A stretch of DNA of 5,154 nucleotides, taken from Gammaproteobacteria bacterium. GTDB lineage: Bacteria; Pseudomonadota; Gammaproteobacteria; Magnimaribacterales; D2472. Of the stretch, positions 1 to 5,154 are shown piece after piece. The translations under genes and the position numbers were made by a program. The DNA is taken from assembly GCA_002710265.1 (NCBI GenBank), contig PAJW01000009.1, positions 3,810 through 8,963 on the forward strand, read 5' to 3'. How positions within the stretch are numbered: the first letter of the stretch is position 1; each line of letters opens with the position of its first letter. Under the pieces are notes generated by a model. That model made no database searches, was not told the origin of the DNA, and worked only from the letters and a program-made list of their open reading frames with translations.

Positions 1-10
1 AATTCTTAAT

Positions 11-1723
11 CTACCTAAATATTGATAGGAATTGCAGAAATTCTGTATTCATGCCATTTGTTTGAATTGAACCAGTGGCCAAAGATGTTATTGGACTTTT
101 AAGCCCTGTTAAAACTCTTTTAAGCTCAATTTCATTTGTTTTTACCTCAATGTTACACACTTGCTCTGTATTATCAGAAATAACAGCAACATCATTCCTT
201 AAAATAATGCTTCTATTTAAACCAGAATTAAAATTGAAACATGCTTTATATAAAGATTTGTCATGGTTTTCAGGATTAAATCTCACAGAAATTACACTGA
301 AAAGAGTATCTATAGAAATTTGATTTAAAATTGAGTCATCAATATTAAGAAGAGATGGAGATTCAAAATCATCATTTAATTCAAGAGCAGATGTCAAAAA
401 GTAATTTCTCTTGTTAGGGTTTGATGATTTTGATCCCTCATAAATTAAAGCCTTTTGCCTTAATTCTTTGACTTCACTCGTAAATAAATCTAAAGAGATT
501 AAATAATCGCTTAATTCTAATGCCCATTGCATGTCTTCATTATCAACAGCAATTTTTAGACTCTTAATTAATTCTTCATCTCCGCCAGCTAAAGCTGAAA
601 TTCTTTGAGCTTTTTGAGTTCTTGACAAGGGGTCTAATTCAGAAGGATTACCATTAAACCAACCAAGATATCCATTAAAAATACTCTTTACAGACCATCT
701 TACGGTTCCATAGAATTCATATAAAAAAGGTGAATCAGATAAACTTTTTGGTAATTTAATCATCTCAGAAATCTCATCAGGATAAAATCCTTGATTCATA
801 AGTCTAATTGTTTGATCATGAATGTACTGGATAGCATCTCTGTAAGTATTTAGGATATCTTTAATTTCTTTTTTGCCAACAATTGGTCTTGTATGACTAG
901 GGAATAAATATTCTGGTGAAAAAGATTGCATTTTATCAATACTATTAATCCATCCTTTTACATCTCTGTGTGTTGTTCCTCTTATAGTGTAGAGGTTTGG
1001 AAAGGTCTTATATATATTGTCGCCTGGCATTAATGATTTATGTTTTGGTAACCAAACGAAAAGTTGGTCATTAGTTTCGCCAGGCGCATGATAAAGCTCT
1101 ATCTCAACTCCAGAAATTGAAGTCTTTAATTCATTACTAAAAGTTACATCTGGCTTAAGATAACCATTTGGTGATTTAGAAACATTTAAACTTGGCCCAA
1201 TACCAACATTAATAAGATCTTCTTTGGGTAACAAGGTTCCAAACATCCTTGTGCTCCTTTCGGTAATTACTGGATTTAAAATTCCAATGATTCGTTGAAC
1301 ATAAAAATCTGTATCCTCATGAGCAATTACCATAGGCTTGTCTTCTTGAGTGGTCAAATAATGAGCTGCGCCAAAAGTATGATCACCATGATTATGAGTA
1401 TAAATTATTGCCTTTACTGGTTTTGAATCCTTCTCACTAAATAAATTATATATTTGCTTAGCTTCAAAAACACTATCAGCTGCATCAATAATTATATTTC
1501 CATCATTCCCTTCAACCATAATCGAATTGGCAATACCAAAGCCAATTGCAAAATGAATTTTCCCTCCAGGAGTATCAAAGGTGATAACCTCTTTTTTAAA
1601 TTCTTCAGAATGTTCTATTAATTTTTCAACTTCAGAGGTTAGGGGAATGTCAATATTTGATGGAGAATTTTTGGAACAAGATATTAAAGAAAATAGAAGT
1701 ATTACAGCAAAATATTTAATCAA
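11..1723 (-). CDS. Lipoprotein of the alkyl-sulfatase family (metallo-beta-lactamase fold)
   Basis: The 570-residue product resembles SdsA1/YjcS-type alkylsulfatases, zinc enzymes that hydrolyse sulfate esters such as alkyl sulfates; the true substrate here is unknown. Residues 1-16 form a lipoprotein signal peptide with lipobox L13-I-S-C16, followed by Ser at +2, which suggests an outer-membrane lipid anchor. The beta-lactamase domain spans about 45-285: the THNHGDH motif supplies H110, H112, D114 and H115, APGETNDQ lies at 213-220, PGDN (D235) follows, and SHTRP supplies H277. A helical dimerisation domain follows at about 285-430, containing YGTVRWSVKSIFNGYLGWF. Residues about 465-570 look like the SCP2-like C-terminal domain. 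The start is TTG at 1723: an in-frame TGA lies eight codons upstream, no ATG occurs before residue 69, and this start yields an intact signal peptide. It lies 10 bp after the DUF4136-like gene and is probably co-transcribed with it. It ends in TAG, slightly earlier than I would expect from longer relatives. Confidence 0.88.
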   Translation of the reverse strand: MIKYFAVILLFSLISCSKNSPSNIDIPLTSEVEKLIEHSEEFKKEVITFDTPGGKIHFAIGFGIANSIMVEGNDGNIIIDAADSVFEAKQIYNLFSEKDSKPVKAIIYTHNHGDHTFGAAHYLTTQEDKPMVIAHEDTDFYVQRIIGILNPVITERSTRMFGTLLPKEDLINVGIGPSLNVSKSPNGYLKPDVTFSNELKTSISGVEIELYHAPGETNDQLFVWLPKHKSLMPGDNIYKTFPNLYTIRGTTHRDVKGWINSIDKMQSFSPEYLFPSHTRPIVGKKEIKDILNTYRDAIQYIHDQTIRLMNQGFYPDEISEMIKLPKSLSDSPFLYEFYGTVRWSVKSIFNGYLGWFNGNPSELDPLSRTQKAQRISALAGGDEELIKSLKIAVDNEDMQWALELSDYLISLDLFTSEVKELRQKALIYEGSKSSNPNKRNYFLTSALELNDDFESPSLLNIDDSILNQISIDTLFSVISVRFNPENHDKSLYKACFNFNSGLNRSIILRNDVAVISDNTEQVCNIEVKTNEIELKRVLTGLKSPITSLATGSIQTNGMNTEFLQFLSIFR

Positions 1724-1732
1724 AATTATTGG

Positions 1733-1736
1733 CCTA
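1733..1736 (-). promoter_or_regulatory. Ribosome binding site overlapping upstream stop codon
   Basis: Read on the minus strand, the bases are TAGG. They contain the TAG stop of the DUF4136-like lipoprotein gene and an AGG Shine-Dalgarno core nine bases before the TTG start at 1723. This is the only purine-rich site near that start and supports it over the non-standard ATT and ATA codons just upstream. Overlap of stop and binding site suggests that ribosomes finishing the first gene initiate the second. The match is short, so the call is modest. Confidence 0.45.
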
Positions 1737-2246
1737 CAGAAAGCTCAACATTATTTCGTCAACTAAAATAGCTGAGGCATCATCTGATGATATTGCTCTA
1801 TTAGAACCATCTCTCCAAACAGTAACCACGGTCCAAACTGTCTTTTCTTGTTGAAGGTCTTTTAAATTTACTCTAAGAATATTCTCAGTAACAGTATAGA
1901 CATTGTCACGAAACCTATAGTAATCCCAATAATATCGAGAATAGTAATAATCCATTCTGTCAGACTCTACAGAGTCTTTTGTTGTAAAGTTAATTTCAAA
2001 AATAAAATTAGACTCTTTATTAAATTTTAAACCTCTTTCAGATATTGCGCCTTTGAGTTCTTCCTTGAAACTTTCCAGTACAATTGGATTTATCTCAGCA
2101 CTCATATTTGAAGTATTTATCTTTATATTAAAATCGTTATAATTATCAAGGTTAAATGTTTCAATAGAATCAACCTGAATATTGGATTGAGTAGTTGAAC
2201 ACCCTATGACGACAATCAAAGTAAAGAGCGTTGTAATATATTTCAT
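1734..2246 (-). CDS. Small DUF4136-like lipoprotein
   Basis: The 170-residue product has a lipoprotein signal peptide with lipobox V13-I-G-C16 and Ser at +2, so it is probably anchored in the outer membrane facing the periplasm. The mature part has the layout of DUF4136 proteins: an opening strand with a hydrophobic-Asn/Asp-Tyr stretch at about 28-42, a helix at 53-72 (NPIVLESFKEELKGAISERGL), an acidic-hydrophobic strand at 80-90, a central variable segment, and a strand pair at 117-144 with KTVWTVVTVW, where the family usually has a Leu-Val-Trp motif. The central segment 100-110 holds seven tyrosines in eleven residues. The function of this family is not established. The ATG start is fixed by an in-frame TAA five codons upstream; no Shine-Dalgarno is visible. 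The TAG stop is followed five codons later by an in-frame TAA. It is the first gene of a probable operon with the sulfatase-like gene. The family assignment rests on pattern recall and is moderate. Confidence 0.72.
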   Translation of the reverse strand: MKYITTLFTLIVVIGCSTTQSNIQVDSIETFNLDNYNDFNIKINTSNMSAEINPIVLESFKEELKGAISERGLKFNKESNFIFEINFTTKDSVESDRMDYYYSRYYWDYYRFRDNVYTVTENILRVNLKDLQQEKTVWTVVTVWRDGSNRAISSDDASAILVDEIMLSFL

Positions 2247-2266
2247 AACAGTTTTAATTTATTAAT
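2247..2266. promoter_or_regulatory. Divergent intergenic spacer, presumed shared promoter region
   Basis: Only 20 bases separate the ATG of the minus-strand lipoprotein gene from the ATG of the plus-strand peptidase gene. The spacer is nearly all A and T, and neither start has a recognisable Shine-Dalgarno sequence. In-frame stops inside the spacer fix both starts (TAA at 2255-2257 on the plus strand, TAA at 2259-2261 on the minus strand). Promoters for both directions must therefore extend into the opposite coding regions. AT-rich -10-like strings occur nearby (TAATAT at 2234-2239 on plus, TATACT at 2289-2294 on minus), but neither has a good -35 partner, so no exact promoter is called. Confidence 0.4.
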
Positions 2267-3949
2267 ATGTTTAATTTAGAAGATCAAAAGTATATAAAAC
2301 TATTAGACCTTAATGCACAAATATATAACGAATCTGAATTCAATTGCAAGCATATTCATTTAGATTCGAAAAGTGATGAAAAAGTTTTCATGGTCGCATT
2401 TAGAACGATTCCTGAAGACTCTACCGGAGTTGCGCATATTTTAGAGCATACCGCTCTTTGTGGTTCTAAAAAATATCCTGTTAGAGATCCTTTTTTTATG
2501 ATGATAAGGAGATCATTAAATACATTTATGAATGCTTTTACATCTAGTGATTGGACCGCTTACCCTTTTGCAACTCTAAATGATAAAGATTTTAAAAACT
2601 TATTAAGTGTTTATTTAGACTCCTCATTTTTTCCTAATTTAGACAAGCTAGATTTTTTTCAAGAAGGCCACAGATTAGAATTTAAGGAAGAAAATAATAC
2701 AGATAGCGAATTAGAAATTAAAGGAGTTGTATTCAATGAAATGAAAGGAGCTATGAGCTCAATTTCAAGTCAATTGTGGCATGGCATGTCAAAGCACTTA
2801 TATAGCTCGTCAACATATAAACATAATAGTGGAGGCAATCCTGAAAATATTATTGATTTAACTCATGATTACTTAGTAGAGTTTCATAAAAAGCACTATC
2901 ATCCATCTAATGCTACCTTCTTCTCATTTGGTAACGTTAATCCAAAAGAAATTCAAGAATTCATAAATGAAAATGTTCTGCGAAGCTTTGAACCTTCGAA
3001 TCAAAAAATATTTGTTGAAAATGAAGAAAGAATTTCAAAACCTAAGACTGTTTCAGAATTCTATAACCCTCTTCCCAATGATGAAAAAAATCATCATGTT
3101 GTTTTAAGCTGGTTGTTAGGCGAGAGTCATAATCCGGTTCAATTACTTGAGTCATACTTGATGTCAAATATTCTTCTTGATAATTCAGCATCACCGTTAA
3201 GAAAAGTCTTAGAAAGTACAAAGCTGGGCAAGTCTTTATCTCCACTTACAGGACTTGAAACAGATCATAAAGAGCTTGTATTTGCTGCAGGTCTTGAAGG
3301 TGTTGATGCAAATGCTCAAGACAAAGTCGAATCTCTGATTATTAATTGCTTAAAGAAAGTAGTTAAGGACGGTATTCCTCATGATGTTATTAAATCCTCA
3401 CTTCATCAATTAGAAATAAAGCAAAGAGAGATAACTGGTTCTGGAATGCCTTATGGATTACAAATAATGTTAAGTTGCCTGCCTGCATGCATCCATAATG
3501 ATGACCCATTAAAAGTTTTAGATTTGGATAGCTCGTTCACCAAAGTTAAAGAAAATCTTAAGCAAGATAGGTATCTAGAAAAATTAATAGAAGAGAAATT
3601 GATAAATAATGCACACAGACTAAATTACTCTCTAATTCCAGATGTTTCATTGAATAAAAAAAATGAAGAAAAGATATTAAAAAAAATTGAATTAAAATCA
3701 AAAGAACTATCTGATTCTGAAAAGAATGAAATAAATATACTTGCGAAAGAGCTTAAAGATAGACAAAACCAAATAGACAATCCCGAAATATTACCTAAGG
3801 TAACAAAACAAGACATACCTGAAAAAAGAAATTATCCAGATGTTATTACTTCTGCATCAAAAAATTCATCTAATCATTTTTATAAAACTGGAACAAATGG
3901 TATTACCTATCACTCAATCCTCTATCCTTGTGAAAATCTTACTCCATAG
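2267..3949 (+). CDS. PreP-type M16C peptidase, N-terminal half with zinc site
   Basis: This 560-residue piece is what standard translation would give. It contains the first M16 domain (about 1-245): FRTIPEDSTGVAHILEH, then LCGSKKYPVRDPF at 64-76, SLNTFMNAFTSSDWTAYP at 83-100, VYLDSSFFP at 115-123, the GVVFNEMKGA segment with zinc ligand E158, and YHPSNA at 211-216. The second domain spans about 260-440 and includes LESTKLGKSLSPLTGLE at 315-331. A charged helical linker with Lys/Glu-rich coiled-coil character follows at about 462-505. The piece ends a few residues into the third domain, after ENLTP. ATG 2267 is the only start: TAA lies four codons upstream. There is no signal peptide, so it is cytoplasmic. 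All zinc ligands are here, but the C-terminal half that closes the chamber is missing, so this fragment alone would probably be inactive or poorly active. Confidence 0.82.
   Translation: MFNLEDQKYIKLLDLNAQIYNESEFNCKHIHLDSKSDEKVFMVAFRTIPEDSTGVAHILEHTALCGSKKYPVRDPFFMMIRRSLNTFMNAFTSSDWTAYPFATLNDKDFKNLLSVYLDSSFFPNLDKLDFFQEGHRLEFKEENNTDSELEIKGVVFNEMKGAMSSISSQLWHGMSKHLYSSSTYKHNSGGNPENIIDLTHDYLVEFHKKHYHPSNATFFSFGNVNPKEIQEFINENVLRSFEPSNQKIFVENEERISKPKTVSEFYNPLPNDEKNHHVVLSWLLGESHNPVQLLESYLMSNILLDNSASPLRKVLESTKLGKSLSPLTGLETDHKELVFAAGLEGVDANAQDKVESLIINCLKKVVKDGIPHDVIKSSLHQLEIKQREITGSGMPYGLQIMLSCLPACIHNDDPLKVLDLDSSFTKVKENLKQDRYLEKLIEEKLINNAHRLNYSLIPDVSLNKKNEEKILKKIELKSKELSDSEKNEINILAKELKDRQNQIDNPEILPKVTKQDIPEKRNYPDVITSASKNSSNHFYKTGTNGITYHSILYPCENLTP
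3947..3949 (+). other. In-frame amber codon inside the peptidase gene
   Basis: The TAG stands between the codons for ENLTP and EFQAASLF. Relatives often have an LTPEE-like stretch here, so the lost residue was probably Glu (GAG) or Gln (CAG), each one base change from TAG. The bases that follow (GAATTT) do not match the CARYYA leaky-readthrough context. No hairpin that would suggest selenocysteine- or pyrrolysine-type recoding is evident, and selenocysteine uses TGA in any case. Confidence 0.9.
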
Positions 3950-4030
3950 GAATTTCAAGCTGCATCGCTATTTTCTAGTACCCTTACAGATGTAGGTATT
4001 GCTAATAAAGGTTTTGAAGAAGTTCAAAGA

Positions 4031-5128
4031 ATGCAATCAGCTTATACTGGTGGAATCGCTGCTTCTTTTTCGCTAATACCTCATGAGCAGGAATACAAGC
4101 TTGCACTTCATATTAGCTCAAAATCATTAGAAAAAAATGAGGCTAAAATGCAAGATTTGATGATGCAAACAGTTTCTGAATCCAATTTTATTGAAAAAGA
4201 AAGAATTAAAGACTTATTAAACTTTATCTCATCTGCAAACGAACGTTCATTGATTCAAAATGGTCATGTCCTGGCTATGAGCAATGCAGGAGCGCAAATT
4301 AATAACATTGCATCAACAAGTGACATTGTATCTGGTTTAGGTTTCATTACTAATACAGGATATTTAACAAAAAATATTGAAAGAAACGAAAATCTTGAAA
4401 AATATATTGATATTCTTCAATCAATTAAAAATAAAATAAATTTACAACCCTTTCATACTTTTACAGCTACATCTCTAGAAATGGAGAAATCTCAACTCAT
4501 CCATCAATTTGAAACAAAAGAAAGTAATTCATATCTACAAAATCTTTTAAATATTCAAGAAGACAAAATAGGATGGATTACTGGAGCTCAAGTATGTTAT
4601 TGTGCTGAAGCATTTCCTACAGTTGATATGGAACATGAAGATGCTCCTGCATTAACTGTTTTAGGAGCTGTTCTTAGAAATGGTTATCTGCATTCTGCTA
4701 TTAGAGAAAAAGGTGGAGCATACGGAGCAGGCGCTTCTCAGGACTCAAAAAATAAAATTTTTAAATTCTTTTCATATAGAGACCCAAGGTGCTCAGAGAC
4801 TTTTGATGAATTCGCCAAATCAAGAGAATGGTCACTCAAAAATATTACTGCTGCTCAACTAGATGAAGGTGTACTTGGAGTTATATCTGGCATAGATAAA
4901 CCTTTATCACCCTATGGAGAAGCAATGAATGATTTTCTTGCAAACATAGATAATAAAGATATAAATATGAGGCTAAATTTTAGGTCCAAGATCAAAGAAT
5001 GTTCTCTTGATGATCTTGTAAATGTTTCAAGAAAATATTTATTCAATGAGTCGAAGCAATCTATCATTGCTGGTGAAAATTATATCGATGAAATAAAAAA
5101 TCTTGGTTTTAAAATTAAAAATATCTAA
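4031..5128 (+). CDS. PreP-type M16C peptidase, C-terminal half
   Basis: If translated separately, this 365-residue piece would start at the first in-frame ATG after the internal stop. It holds most of the third and all of the fourth M16 domain of a PreP enzyme: MQSAYTGGIAASFSL near the start, the ERSLIQNGHVLAMSNAGA helix, ITGAQVCYCAEAFPTVD, and REKGGAYGAGA followed by FSYRDPR. R813 and Y819 (full-frame numbering) correspond to the conserved pair that contacts the substrate end. No ATG, GTG or TTG occurs in the 27 codons between the TAG and this ATG, so a separate product would lack the first strand and helix of domain three. A purine-rich GAAGAAG at 4016-4022 lies eight bases before the ATG and could act as a weak binding site, though it may be chance, as it encodes conserved-looking residues. 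It ends in TAA. The likelier reading is that this is the continuation of the upstream gene. Confidence 0.7.
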   Translation: MQSAYTGGIAASFSLIPHEQEYKLALHISSKSLEKNEAKMQDLMMQTVSESNFIEKERIKDLLNFISSANERSLIQNGHVLAMSNAGAQINNIASTSDIVSGLGFITNTGYLTKNIERNENLEKYIDILQSIKNKINLQPFHTFTATSLEMEKSQLIHQFETKESNSYLQNLLNIQEDKIGWITGAQVCYCAEAFPTVDMEHEDAPALTVLGAVLRNGYLHSAIREKGGAYGAGASQDSKNKIFKFFSYRDPRCSETFDEFAKSREWSLKNITAAQLDEGVLGVISGIDKPLSPYGEAMNDFLANIDNKDINMRLNFRSKIKECSLDDLVNVSRKYLFNESKQSIIAGENYIDEIKNLGFKIKNI

Positions 5129-5154
5129 AAAAACAAAAATTTCTTTTTCTTTAA

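Larger units (their letters stand above)
2267..5128 (+). pseudogene. PreP-type M16C peptidase reading frame interrupted by one in-frame TAG
   Basis: The frame from 2267 to 5128 has 953 codons plus a TAA stop, the usual length for presequence protease (about 950-1000 residues), with one internal TAG at codon 561. PreP enzymes are zinc peptidases with two halves joined by a helical hairpin that enclose a chamber and degrade unstructured peptides; bacterial forms without a signal peptide act in the cytoplasm. Zinc motif H57-x-x-E60-H61 and distal ligand E158 are in the first half. The distance H61 to E158 is 97 residues, the same as in human PreP as I recall it (H108 to E205). The second half has REKGGAYGAGA with R813 and Y819, matching the Arg/Tyr pair that binds the peptide end. 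Homology continues on both sides of the TAG in the same frame, with no indel and no other damage. Whether the gene is dead, misread or read through is unresolved; 'pseudogene' is the conservative label. Confidence 0.6.

Noticed and set aside
75..323. Plus-strand open frame of 82 codons opposite the sulfatase-like gene
   Set aside because: It lies fully inside the well-supported minus-strand coding region and shows no recognisable domain.
1581..1766. Plus-strand open frame of 61 codons spanning the junction of the two minus-strand genes
   Set aside because: It is antisense to the signal peptide region and the operon junction, with no family resemblance.
3042..3245. Minus-strand open frame inside the peptidase gene
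   Set aside because: It is antisense to conserved M16 coding sequence; chance frame.
3625..3816. Minus-strand frame with a Phe/Ser-rich, membrane-like product
   Set aside because: The composition is the antisense image of the Lys/Glu-rich linker of the peptidase, so the apparent hydrophobicity is an artefact.
3947..3952. Programmed stop-codon readthrough or pyrrolysine insertion at the TAG
   Set aside because: No known leaky context follows the stop, and pyrrolysine is not expected at this position in M16 peptidases. Kept only as an alternative to be tested, not as a call.
4680..4862. Plus-strand 60-codon frame in another phase
   Set aside because: It overlaps the conserved REKGGAYG region of the peptidase in a different frame and has no support of its own.
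5129..5154. A-run followed by T-run after the peptidase stop, resembling a terminator
   Set aside because: The A and T tracts could pair only weakly, with a C-C mismatch and no GC stem, and the window ends here. Not enough for a terminator call.

Overview
The window is AT-rich bacterial DNA (by eye about one third G+C) with tightly packed genes and almost no intergenic space. It carries two lipoprotein genes on the minus strand and, divergent from them, one long peptidase gene on the plus strand that is split by an in-frame stop. AT richness, compact layout, lipobox signal peptides and this gene mix suit a streamlined marine Gram-negative such as an AT-rich gammaproteobacterium. That assignment is a low-confidence inference; no RNA gene or other phylogenetic marker is present.

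Left half (minus strand, transcribed right to left): a small DUF4136-like lipoprotein gene (2246 to 1734) is followed after 10 bp by a gene for a lipoprotein of the alkyl-sulfatase branch of the metallo-beta-lactamase fold (1723 to 11). The second gene starts at TTG, and its only Shine-Dalgarno-like bases overlap the TAG stop of the first, so the pair looks like a translationally coupled two-gene operon. Both products should be lipid-anchored in the cell envelope.

Right half (plus strand): from 2267 to 5128 one continuous reading frame encodes a full-length M16C peptidase of the presequence protease (PreP) type. It has the inverted zinc motif, the distal glutamate ligand, the helical linker and the C-terminal Arg/Tyr pair. 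A single TAG at 3947-3949 breaks this frame without a frameshift, just after the linker that joins the two halves of the enzyme. Homology runs straight through the stop. The gene could be a fresh pseudogene, a sequencing or assembly error, a readthrough gene, or a gene making two separate halves. The sequence alone does not decide this.

The two transcription units diverge from a 20 bp AT-only-like spacer (2247-2266) that must hold or abut the promoters of both. No tRNA, rRNA, CRISPR array, insertion sequence or convincing terminator was seen. The broken PreP frame is the most notable observation; no clearly new biological system is evident.
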